Assembly: GCA_002386405.1 (NCBI GenBank)
Contig: DGIP01000062.1
Location: 1 to 20,564, forward strand
Length of the DNA: 20,564 bases
From: Stenotrophomonas maltophilia
GTDB lineage: Bacteria > Pseudomonadota > Gammaproteobacteria > Xanthomonadales > Xanthomonadaceae
Direction: 5' to 3'
Position 1 is the first letter of the stretch. Every line of letters begins with the position of its first letter. A model generated the notes under the pieces. That model was not told the DNA's origin. It made no database searches and saw only the letters and a list, made by a program, of their open reading frames with translations. The position numbers and the translations under genes were made by a program. Shown here piece after piece: positions 14,838 to 20,564 of this stretch.

Positions 14838-16514
14838 TTACATCGCCGGGTAGTTCGGCCCGCCGCCACCCTGCGGGGTGACCCACACGATGTTCTGGGT
14901 GGGGTCCTTGATGTCGCAGGTCTTGCAGTGCACGCAGTTCTGCGCGTTGATCTGCAGCTGTTCGTGGCCTTCGCTGCCGACGAACTCGTACACCCCGGCG
15001 GGGCAGTAGCGCGCTTCCGGCCCGGCGTATTCGGCCAGGTTGACCCGCACCGGCACGCTCGCGTCCTTCAGGGTCAGGTGCGAAGGCTGGTCTTCTTCGT
15101 GGTTGGTGCTGCTCAGGAACACCGAGCTGAGCCGGTCGAAGGTGAGCACGTTGTCCGGCTTGGGGTACACGATCCGAGTGTGCTGCGATGCCGGTTCCAG
15201 GCACTCGTGGTCGGCCTTGCTGTGGCGCAGCGTCCACGGCGGGTTGCGGATACCCAGCTTCGGCAGCAGCCACTGTTCGATACCGGTCATCAGCGTGGCC
15301 ACGCTGCGGCCCTTCTTGAACCACTGCTTGAAGTTCTTGGACTGCTTCAGCTCATCGTGCAGCCAGCTACTGTCGAACGCGGCCGGGTAGGCGCTGAGCT
15401 CATCGCGCTGGCGGTCCGCTGCCAGCGCATCGAAGGCGGCATCGGCGGCCAGCATGCCGGTCTTGATCGCCGCGTGGCTGCCCTTGATCCGGCTGGCGTT
15501 GAGGTAGCCGGCCTCGCAGCCGACCAGCGCACCCCCAGGGAACACGGTCTTGGGCAGCGACAGCAGGCCACCGGCGGTGATCGCACGCGCGCCATAGGCG
15601 ATGCGCTTGCCGCCTTCCAGGTGCTTGCGGATCGACGGGTGGGTCTTGAAGCGCTGGAACTCCTCGAACGGGCTCATCCACGGGTTGCGGTAATCCAGCC
15701 CGACCACGAAGCCCACTGCGACCTTGCCGCCATCGGCGTGGTACAGGAAGGAACCGCCGTAGGTATTGCTGTCCAGCGGCCAGCCGGCGGTGTGCACCAC
15801 CAGGCCCGGCTCATGCTTGGCCGGGTCGATCTGCCACAGCTCCTTGATGCCGATCCCGTACGCCTGCGGGTCCTTGCCGGCATCGAGCTGGTAGCGCGCG
15901 ATCAGCTGGCGGCCCAGGTGGCCGCGCGAGCCTTCGGCGAAGATCGTGTACTTGGCATGCAGCTCCATCCCGCGTTCGAAGTTGGGGCCGTGCGAGCCAT
16001 CCTTGCGGATGCCCATGTCGCCGGTGGCCACGCCCATCACCGCGCCGTTCTCGTCGTACAGCACTTCGGCGGCGGCAAAGCCGGGGAAGATCGCCACTTC
16101 CAGCGCTTCGGCCTGCTGCGCCAGCCAGCGGGTGACCTCGCCCAGGCTGATGATGTAGTTGCCTTCGTTGTGGAAGCATTCCGGCAGCAGCGCATGCGGC
16201 GTGCTGCGCGCGCCGTCCGGGCTGAGGAACAGGAATTCGTCGCGGGTGACCTTCTGTTTCAGCGGCGCGCCGCGTTCGGCCCAGTCCGGGAACAGTTCGG
16301 TCAGCGCGCGGGTATCCATGATCGCGCCGGACAGGATGTGCGCGCCGGGCTCGGAGCCCTTTTCCAGCACGCACACCGACAGTTCGCGGCCGGCCTCGAT
16401 GGCGCGCTGGCGCAGGCGGATCGCGGTGGCCAGGCCGGCAGGGCCGGCGCCGACGATCACCACGTCGAATTCCATGGCTTCACGCGGGGGCAGGGCGGTG
16501 GTCTCTTCGCTCAT
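14838..16514 (-). CDS. Electron transfer flavoprotein-ubiquinone oxidoreductase
   Basis: This 558-aa membrane-associated flavoprotein takes electrons from reduced ETF and passes them to ubiquinone, linking acyl-CoA and amino-acid dehydrogenases to respiration. The FAD-binding fold is at residues 18-30 (VVIVGAGPAGLAT), with the glutamate-containing VLEKGSEPGAH region after it. The middle part carries the conserved ETF-QO block AGGLLSLPKTVFPGGALVGC. The 4Fe-4S cluster ligands are C504, C527, C530 and C533 (CVHCKTC plus the upstream RYCPAGVYE), all present. Length and motifs are standard for bacterial ETF-QO. It is divergent from the glutaryl-CoA dehydrogenase-type gene with a 290-bp gap, which fits a functional pairing through ETF; the etfAB genes are not in this window. 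It ends 14 bp from the SMAG repeat. Confidence 0.97.
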   Translation of the reverse strand: MSEETTALPPREAMEFDVVIVGAGPAGLATAIRLRQRAIEAGRELSVCVLEKGSEPGAHILSGAIMDTRALTELFPDWAERGAPLKQKVTRDEFLFLSPDGARSTPHALLPECFHNEGNYIISLGEVTRWLAQQAEALEVAIFPGFAAAEVLYDENGAVMGVATGDMGIRKDGSHGPNFERGMELHAKYTIFAEGSRGHLGRQLIARYQLDAGKDPQAYGIGIKELWQIDPAKHEPGLVVHTAGWPLDSNTYGGSFLYHADGGKVAVGFVVGLDYRNPWMSPFEEFQRFKTHPSIRKHLEGGKRIAYGARAITAGGLLSLPKTVFPGGALVGCEAGYLNASRIKGSHAAIKTGMLAADAAFDALAADRQRDELSAYPAAFDSSWLHDELKQSKNFKQWFKKGRSVATLMTGIEQWLLPKLGIRNPPWTLRHSKADHECLEPASQHTRIVYPKPDNVLTFDRLSSVFLSSTNHEEDQPSHLTLKDASVPVRVNLAEYAGPEARYCPAGVYEFVGSEGHEQLQINAQNCVHCKTCDIKDPTQNIVWVTPQGGGGPNYPAM

Positions 16515-16691
16515 GGGGGTGCGTAACTCGTGGGTAGTGCCGTCCCGGCCGGAGCCGGCGGCGGTTGCCTGGGAATCGCGCGCGACGGGTCACTGCGCAA
16601 CTGCTGGATCAATGCATCAGGGTACCGGCAGACGCCGTTTCCGCCTAGATCGCCGACGTTGGCTACCGCATGCTGCGTCGCACCAATGCAG

Positions 16692-16714
16692 GTAGAGCCA
16701 CGCCCTGCGTGGCT
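16692..16714. repeat. SMAG/REP palindrome, copy 2
   Basis: All 23 bases are identical to the copy at 14801-14823: GTAG head, 8-bp AGCCACGC stem and CCT loop. The 3' flanks also share CGTCCCGC a short distance on, at different spacing. It lies about 26 bp upstream of the predicted -35 of the acyl-CoA dehydrogenase gene, an unusual position for a 3'-end element. Confidence 0.85.
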
Positions 16715-16739
16715 TGGCGGCGGCGTGCTGCGTCCCGCC

Positions 16740-16769
16740 TTGGCCGCCGTCCGGGCCAGGCATCACAAT
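16740..16769 (+). promoter_or_regulatory. Candidate promoter of the glutaryl-CoA dehydrogenase-type gene
   Basis: TTGGCC at 16740-16745 and CACAAT at 16764-16769 are separated by 18 bp, each matching the sigma70 consensus at 4/6. The predicted start near 16776 would leave a leader of about 29 nt. No Shine-Dalgarno is obvious before the ATG at 16805. Confidence 0.3.
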
Positions 16770-16804
16770 GGGGGTCCTGCTACTGCCCCGCGACGTCGCC
16801 GCCC

Positions 16805-17968
16805 ATGGCCCTCAATCCGTACGATCTGTTCGATGTCCGCTCGCTGCTCACCGAAGAGGAACGCGCGGTGCAGGCCACGGTGGCGCGCTTCACCGACGAG
16901 CGCGTGCTGCCGATCATCGGCGACGCCTTCGACCAGGGCCGCTTCCCCGATGAACTGATCCCGGAAATCGCCTCGCTCGGCCTGCTCGGCTCCAGCCTGC
17001 CCGAACAGTACGGCGGTGGCGGGCTGAACGCGGTCAGCTACGGACTGATCTGCCAGGAACTGGAGCGGGGCGATTCGGGCCTGCGCAGTTTCGTGTCGGT
17101 GCAGAGCTCGCTGTGCATGTACCCGATCTTCGCCTACGGCAGCGAAGAGCAGCGCCTGCGCTGGCTGCCGGACATGGCGGCCGGGCGGGTGATCGGCTGC
17201 TTCGGCCTGACCGAAGCCCACGGCGGTTCGGACCCGGCCGCGATGAAGACCCGCGCGGTGCGCGACGGCGGCGACTGGGTGATCAACGGCAGCAAGATGT
17301 GGATCACCAGCGGCCCGGTGGCCGATATCGCCATCGTCTGGGCACACACCGAAGACGGCATCCAGGGCTTCGTGCTGGAAAAGGGCATGGCCGGGTTCAC
17401 CACCCAGGAAATCAAGCACAAGATGAGCCTGCGCGCCTCGCTCACCGGCGCGCTGTTCTTCGACAACGTGCGCGTGCCCGAACGCAACCGGCTGCCCAAC
17501 GTGCAGGGCTTGAAGGGCCCGCTGGGCTGCCTCAACCAGGCCCGCTACGGCATCAGCTGGGGCCCGATCGGCGCAGCGGTGGCCTGCCTGGACGAGGCGC
17601 TGAACTACACCAAGGAACGCGTGCTGTTCGGGCGCCCGGTGGCGGCCACCCAGAGCGCGCAGATCAAGCTGGCCGACATGGCCCGGCGCATCACCACCGC
17701 GCAGCTGCTGTCACTGCAGCTGGGGCGGTTGAAGGATGCCGGCCAGCTGCAGCCGCAGCAGGTCAGCCTGGCCAAGTGGAACAACTGCCGCATGGCGATT
17801 GATATCGCGCGTGAGTGCCGCGACCTGCTCGGCGGCGCCGGCATCACCACCGAACACGTGGCGATCCGGCATGCGCTGAACCTGGAATCGGTGATCACCT
17901 ACGAGGGCACCGAGACCGTGCACCAGCTGGTGATCGGCCGGGAACTGACCGGCATCAACGCGTTTTAA
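16805..17968 (+). CDS. gcdH: Acyl-CoA dehydrogenase, glutaryl-CoA dehydrogenase type
   Basis: This 387-aa FAD enzyme most likely converts glutaryl-CoA to crotonyl-CoA and CO2 in lysine/tryptophan catabolism, giving electrons to ETF. The acyl-CoA dehydrogenase fold is complete, with CFGLTEAHGGSDPAAM and WVINGSKMWITSG at the FAD and substrate sites. The C-terminal YEGTETVHQLVIGREL carries the catalytic Glu (E367). The terminal ELTGINAF and the N-terminal DLFDVRSLLTEEER region are typical of GcdH rather than short- or medium-chain enzymes. Length is close to the usual roughly 390. ATG 16805 was chosen since upstream extension would read through the SMAG repeat. It is divergent from ETF-QO, its downstream electron acceptor route, and its stop overlaps the trmL stop by 4 bp (convergent). 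Confidence 0.9.
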   Translation: MALNPYDLFDVRSLLTEEERAVQATVARFTDERVLPIIGDAFDQGRFPDELIPEIASLGLLGSSLPEQYGGGGLNAVSYGLICQELERGDSGLRSFVSVQSSLCMYPIFAYGSEEQRLRWLPDMAAGRVIGCFGLTEAHGGSDPAAMKTRAVRDGGDWVINGSKMWITSGPVADIAIVWAHTEDGIQGFVLEKGMAGFTTQEIKHKMSLRASLTGALFFDNVRVPERNRLPNVQGLKGPLGCLNQARYGISWGPIGAAVACLDEALNYTKERVLFGRPVAATQSAQIKLADMARRITTAQLLSLQLGRLKDAGQLQPQQVSLAKWNNCRMAIDIARECRDLLGGAGITTEHVAIRHALNLESVITYEGTETVHQLVIGRELTGINAF

Positions 17969-18444
17969 GCGCCGCCCGCGAAACCGGATTGCCGCCACGC
18001 TTCGTACATCACGACGGCGACCGTGTTTGAGAGGTTCAGGCTGCGATTATCCGGCTGCATCGGCAGGCGCAGGCGGCGGCCGTGCGGCAACGCATCCAGC
18101 ACGTCCTGCGGCAGGCCCCGGGTTTCCGGGCCGAACAGGAACGCATCGCCGTCTTCGAACTGCTGGGTGTCATAACGCACGCTGCCGCGGGTACTCAGGG
18201 CGAACAGGCGCTTTGGGGCTATGGCCTGCAGGGCGGTATCCAGGTCCGGATGCACCTGCAGTCGAGCGTATTCGTGGTAATCCAGGCCGGCGCGCTTGAG
18301 CTGCTTGTCGCTCAGGTCGAAACCGAGCGGCTCGATCAGGTGCAGTCGCGCGCCGGTGTTGGCGCAGAGCCGGATCACATTGCCGGTATTCGGGGGAATC
18401 TCCGGCTGGAACAACACAACATGGAACGTAGGGGTGGCGGTCAT
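17965..18444 (-). CDS. trmL: tRNA (cytidine/uridine-34-2'-O)-methyltransferase TrmL
   Basis: This 159-aa SPOUT-family enzyme methylates the 2'-O of the wobble nucleotide 34 in tRNA-Leu using S-adenosylmethionine. All hallmarks of the minimal TrmL/YibK type are present: PEIPPNTGNVIRLCANTG near the N-terminus, the FGPETRGLP loop (about 105-113) and the C-terminal knot MQPDNRSLNLSNTVAVVMYEA. There is no extra RNA-binding domain, as expected for TrmL, which works as a dimer. The start is ATG 18444. No Shine-Dalgarno precedes it, and a TAACAT -10-like hexamer ends 6 nt upstream, so a leaderless mRNA is possible. It converges on the dehydrogenase gene, sharing 4 bp at the stops. Confidence 0.96.
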   Translation of the reverse strand: MTATPTFHVVLFQPEIPPNTGNVIRLCANTGARLHLIEPLGFDLSDKQLKRAGLDYHEYARLQVHPDLDTALQAIAPKRLFALSTRGSVRYDTQQFEDGDAFLFGPETRGLPQDVLDALPHGRRLRLPMQPDNRSLNLSNTVAVVMYEAWRQSGFAGGA

Positions 18445-18474
18445 GCGTACATGTTACGCCGCGACCCTGTGGCA

Positions 18475-18497
18475 GGTATCGACCGCTGGTCGATACC
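18475..18497 (-). terminator. Perfect 10-bp hairpin after the repeat-protein gene
   Basis: GGTATCGACC, loop GCT (plus strand), then GGTCGATACC: ten perfect pairs with a triloop, starting 4 nt after the stop codon of the - strand secreted-protein gene. It has no T-tract. It has the size and triloop form of Stenotrophomonas REP palindromes but lacks the GTAG head. Confidence 0.6.
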
Positions 18498-18501
18498 CGG
18501 G

Positions 18502-18972
18502 TTACGGACGGACCAGCACCGAAGCGGTTTCAACCGCGAAGGCCTGCAGATCGTTCGGCGACGGGCGCACCTGCAGGGTCGGCAGGTTGATGATCACGTC
18601 GCGGGCGATCGTGCCGGCGGCCGTGGCCAGGGCACCCATGTAATCGGTGCTGCGGTCGTTCTGCTCGGCAGCCAGGGCTTCGCGCTGTTCGGCGGTCGGG
18701 CGGACCTCAACGGCGGCCAGGGTGGTGACGCGCTGGCTGTTGGCCAGTTCGGCACGGTATTCGGCGATCTGGCCGGCGGTCGGGCGGACTTCCACCAGCG
18801 CCAGGGTCGGGATGCTGCTGGTGCGTTCCACTTCGGCCTGGGCCAGCTGGTCGGCGGAGGGGCGGACCTGCACGGTCGGCAGGGTGGTGATGGCGGAAGC
18901 GGCATGCACGTTCGAAACAAACGCGGAGCCGGCAGCGAGGGCGATGGCAAATGCGATGGTCTTGGTGTTCAT
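18502..18972 (-). CDS. Secreted protein of unknown function with repeated VxVRP motifs
   Basis: I do not recognise a family for this 156-aa protein. Residues 1-24 form a clear Sec signal peptide (MNTKTIAFAIALAAGSAFV, cleavage after VHA), so it is periplasmic or secreted. The mature part is built from repeats of the pattern (T)TLxxVxVRPxxxQ followed by an Ala/Glu-rich stretch. VRP occurs at 36-38, 62-64, 90-92, 135-137 and as the last three residues, 154-156. The first three units are 26-28 residues apart; the fourth is separated by an insert (DYMGALATAAGTIARDVI), and the fifth is truncated to the core. There are no Cys residues or catalytic motifs. Each unit could be a beta strand followed by a helix. 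It is a single gene with its own candidate promoter and a hairpin immediately after the stop; no Shine-Dalgarno is strong. Confidence 0.85.
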   Translation of the reverse strand: MNTKTIAFAIALAAGSAFVSNVHAASAITTLPTVQVRPSADQLAQAEVERTSSIPTLALVEVRPTAGQIAEYRAELANSQRVTTLAAVEVRPTAEQREALAAEQNDRSTDYMGALATAAGTIARDVIINLPTLQVRPSPNDLQAFAVETASVLVRP

Positions 18973-19013
18973 GACGGGGCCTGTTTAGTGTTGGTGAGCA
19001 GTGGTGTGGTAGT

Positions 19014-19042
19014 AATGTAGTACACCGAATCTGGGAGTGCAA
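19014..19042 (-). promoter_or_regulatory. Candidate promoter of the VxVRP-repeat protein gene
   Basis: On the - strand, TTGCAC (19042-19037) and TACATT (19019-19014) are separated by 17 bp. The predicted start near 19007 leaves a leader of about 35 nt before ATG 18972. The -10 matches 4/6 and the -35 3/6. Confidence 0.4.
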
Positions 19043-19059
19043 GAGAAATTTTCAGATTC
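19027..19059. promoter_or_regulatory. Inverted repeat flanking the -35 of the repeat-protein gene, candidate operator
   Basis: GAATCTG (19027-19033) and CAGATTC (19053-19059) are perfect inverted repeats, with centres 26 bp apart, placed on either side of the candidate -35 at 19037-19042. The position and spacing suit a dimeric regulator. Confidence 0.4.
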
Positions 19060-19181
19060 CGTGTTGTGTTCAGCGATCAGTCAGCTTTGGTTTGATCGCG
19101 TCCTTTCCGCACGTGGATATAAGCAGGGCCCGTGCCAACTTTTAGTTATTGATTTGAAAGGGTTTTATGTGGTCCTAAGAG

Positions 19182-19234
19182 TGTCCGCTGTCCGGACACC
19201 TGTCCGATCCCGGGCTGCGCGACTGTCCGGACAG
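19182..19234. promoter_or_regulatory. TGTCCG/CGGACA cluster, candidate multi-site operator
   Basis: Within 53 bp TGTCCG occurs four times on the + strand (starting 19182, 19189, 19201, 19224). Two copies are full palindromes: TGTCCGGACA at 19189-19198 and CTGTCCGGACAG at 19223-19234, with centres 35 bp apart. GTGTCCG (19181-19187) and CGGACAC (19193-19199) form a further, overlapping palindrome with a 5-bp spacer. This looks like cooperative binding sites for a repressor or activator, about 145-200 bp upstream of the M16 peptidase start. Confidence 0.55.
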
Positions 19235-19378
19235 GGGTTCAGGTGGCGGCAGAAGGCGCCGCGGCGGTCAGCGACGCGCCCGGAAAGTTCCCTGACAAAG
19301 GGAGTGACTGTTGGCCGATGCCTTTACCCGTAGTCCCGGGCTAGCATCCCCCTTCACTTTCATGACCAAGGAAACGGA

Positions 19379-20564
19379 ATGACCTCCCAACTTCGACCGC
19401 GTGCCGCGCTGCTGGCTGTAGCGCTTTCCGCCGCCCTGGGCAGCTTCGCCCCGGCCCCGGTGATGGCAAGGCCGGCCCAGGTCGCCAAGGTCGACATTCC
19501 GTTTGAAGAATTCACCCTGCCCAACGGCCTGCGCGTGGTGGTGCACACCGACCGCAAGGCGCCGATCGTGGCGGTGAACATCTGGTACCACGTGGGCAGC
19601 AAGGACGAACCGGCCGGCCGCACCGGCTTTGCGCACCTGTTTGAGCACCTGATGTTCCAGGGCAGCGAAAACCACGCCGGCGAATACTTCGAACCGTTCA
19701 AGCAGGTCGGCGTGACCGGCCAGAACGGCACCACCAACACCGACCGCACCAACTACTTCGAGAACGTGCCCACCACCGCGCTGGACATGGCCCTGTGGAT
19801 GGAATCGGACCGCATGGGCCACCTGCTCGGCGCGATCGACCAGGCCGCGCTCGACGAACAGCGCGGCGTGGTGCAGAACGAAAAGCGCCAGGGCGAGAAC
19901 CAGCCCTATGGGCAGGTGTGGGACAAGCTCACCCGCTCCATGTACCCGGAAGGCCACCCGTACCACCACGGCGTGATCGGGTCGATGAACGACCTCAACG
20001 CGGCCTCGCTGGACGACGTCAAGAACTGGTTCCGCACCTGGTACGGCCCCAACAACGCAGTGCTGGTGCTGGCCGGCGACATCGACGTGGCCACCGCCAA
20101 GGAAAAGGTCGCCCGTTACTTCGGCGACATCCCGGCCGGCCCGAGCATGGCCCAGCCGGCGGTCAACGTGGCCAAGCGCGAGAAATCCACCCGCGAAACC
20201 ATGACCGACAAGGTGCCGCAGGCACGCATCTACCGCGTCTGGAACGTCGCCCAGACCGGCACCACCGACATCGACCAGCTGCAGCTGTTCGCGCAGGTAC
20301 TGGGCGGGGCCAAGTCCTCGCGCCTGGACCAGCGCCTGCTGCACAAGGACCAGCTGGTGGACAACATCAGTGCCGGTGCCTACACCTCGCAGCTGGGTTC
20401 CAACTTCGTGATCATGGCGACCGTGAAGCAGGGCGTGGACCCGGCCAAGGTGGAAGCGATCATCGACGAGGAAGTGCGCCGCCTGGTCAAGGACGGCCCC
20501 ACCGCCGATGAGTTGAGCCGCGGCAAGACCGCGTTCCGCGCCGGCTTCATCCGGGGCATCGAGC
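19379..20564 (+). CDS. M16-family zinc peptidase, exported (3' end outside window)
   Basis: About 395 codons are present before the window ends. The protein starts with a Sec signal peptide (about 28 residues, basic MTSQLRPR then hydrophobic, cleavage near VMA) and should act in the periplasm or be secreted. The M16 N-terminal domain has the inverted zinc motif HLFEH (H86, catalytic E89, H90) and the third ligand E168 in VVQNEKRQ, at the usual spacing. The segment from about 210 onward enters the second M16 (inactive C-type) domain, with RIYRVWNV and GGAKSSRLDQRL. Full-length bacterial relatives have either about 450 or about 950 residues; which applies cannot be told here. The start is supported by AAGGA at 19368-19372, six bases upstream of ATG 19379. 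The TGTCCG cluster lies in its upstream region. Confidence 0.95.
   Translation, partial: MTSQLRPRAALLAVALSAALGSFAPAPVMARPAQVAKVDIPFEEFTLPNGLRVVVHTDRKAPIVAVNIWYHVGSKDEPAGRTGFAHLFEHLMFQGSENHAGEYFEPFKQVGVTGQNGTTNTDRTNYFENVPTTALDMALWMESDRMGHLLGAIDQAALDEQRGVVQNEKRQGENQPYGQVWDKLTRSMYPEGHPYHHGVIGSMNDLNAASLDDVKNWFRTWYGPNNAVLVLAGDIDVATAKEKVARYFGDIPAGPSMAQPAVNVAKREKSTRETMTDKVPQARIYRVWNVAQTGTTDIDQLQLFAQVLGGAKSSRLDQRLLHKDQLVDNISAGAYTSQLGSNFVIMATVKQGVDPAKVEAIIDEEVRRLVKDGPTADELSRGKTAFRAGFIRGIE

Larger units (their letters stand above)
16515..16804. other. Divergent intergenic region between ETF-QO and acyl-CoA dehydrogenase genes
   Basis: This 290-bp gap holds a SMAG repeat (16692-16714), a candidate promoter for the rightward gene (16740-16769) and a GC-rich short inverted repeat, GCCGG-AG-CCGGC, close to the ETF-QO start. 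I see no convincing gene in it. A frame open from 16670 into the dehydrogenase would translate the SMAG element and is not credible coding sequence. Confidence 0.6.
18973..19378. other. 406-bp divergent regulatory region, no gene seen
   Basis: This is the longest intergenic stretch in the window. About 19000-19180 is clearly more AT-rich than the rest. It holds a candidate promoter and inverted repeat for the leftward secreted-protein gene (19014-19059), a rightward TATAAG -10-like hexamer at 19118-19123, a TTGAAA/TAAGAG pair at 19154-19181, and a TGTCCG cluster (19182-19234). A 98-codon open frame (19037-19333, + strand) crosses all of these and is not credible as a gene. Confidence 0.6.

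Noticed and set aside
14928..16526. 532-codon open frame antisense to ETF-QO
   Set aside because: The sense strand has intact FAD and Fe-S motifs; the antisense product is a GC-driven artefact. Similar shadows cover 1338-3020 and 3236-4981.
16670..16804. N-terminal extension of the glutaryl-CoA dehydrogenase-type protein
   Set aside because: It would translate the SMAG palindrome and a candidate promoter. The Arg/Trp/Cys-rich extension is unlike the family, whose start fits ATG 16805.
19037..19333. 98-codon open frame in the divergent intergenic region
   Set aside because: It overlaps the promoter-like hexamers and the TGTCCG cluster, has no Shine-Dalgarno, and its composition differs from neighbouring genes.
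19362..19382. Six-codon ORF (MTKETE) overlapping the M16 peptidase start as ATGA
   Set aside because: Possible leader peptide, but it has no Shine-Dalgarno of its own and the peptidase has a good one (AAGGA) inside it; chance is the simpler explanation.

Overview
This is a GC-rich, gene-dense chromosomal window that looks like Stenotrophomonas or a close relative in the Xanthomonadaceae. The main support is two identical 23-bp GTAG-headed palindromes (14801-14823 and 16692-16714) of the kind described as SMAG/REP elements in S. maltophilia, together with the gene content: TonB-dependent receptors, a phosphocholine-specific phospholipase C and a PnuC-type transporter. The genus is an inference. 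I see no insertion sequence, prophage, CRISPR array, tRNA or rRNA.

Layout. (1) 1-853: 3' end of an RND efflux permease, followed by a strong hairpin. (2) 960-5461, + strand: a TonB-dependent receptor overlapping by 4 nt a Tat-exported phospholipase C. This is a two-gene operon that plausibly scavenges phospholipid phosphorus or choline, with a weak Pho-box-like site upstream. (3) 5466-9309, - strand: a candidate promoter and a clear TPP riboswitch, then a TonB receptor (probably for thiamine), a PnuT/PnuC-family inner-membrane transporter, a short AraC regulator and a VOC/glyoxalase-fold protein, packed as an apparent four-gene unit. (4) 9320-10456, - strand: an APH-fold small-molecule kinase just upstream of the riboswitch. 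(5) 10503-14804: a LuxR-type response regulator divergent from a 1194-aa BvgS/EvgS-like hybrid histidine kinase. (6) 14838-17968: ETF-ubiquinone oxidoreductase divergent from an acyl-CoA dehydrogenase of glutaryl-CoA dehydrogenase type, two parts of one electron-transfer route. (7) 17965-18444: TrmL tRNA methyltransferase. (8) 18502-18972: a small secreted protein of unknown function built from repeats around a VxVRP core. (9) 18973-19378: a 406-bp, relatively AT-rich intergenic region holding a TGTCCG/CGGACA operator-like cluster. (10) 19379-end: 5' part of an M16 zinc peptidase.

The points most worth a second look are the riboswitch-headed thiamine uptake unit with its unexpected AraC-VOC tail and neighbouring kinase, the VxVRP repeat protein, the TGTCCG cluster, and the SMAG element whose GTAG head supplies the stop codon of the hybrid kinase. 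Nothing here is an obviously new defence or mobile system. All functional calls come from reading the sequence without database searches.
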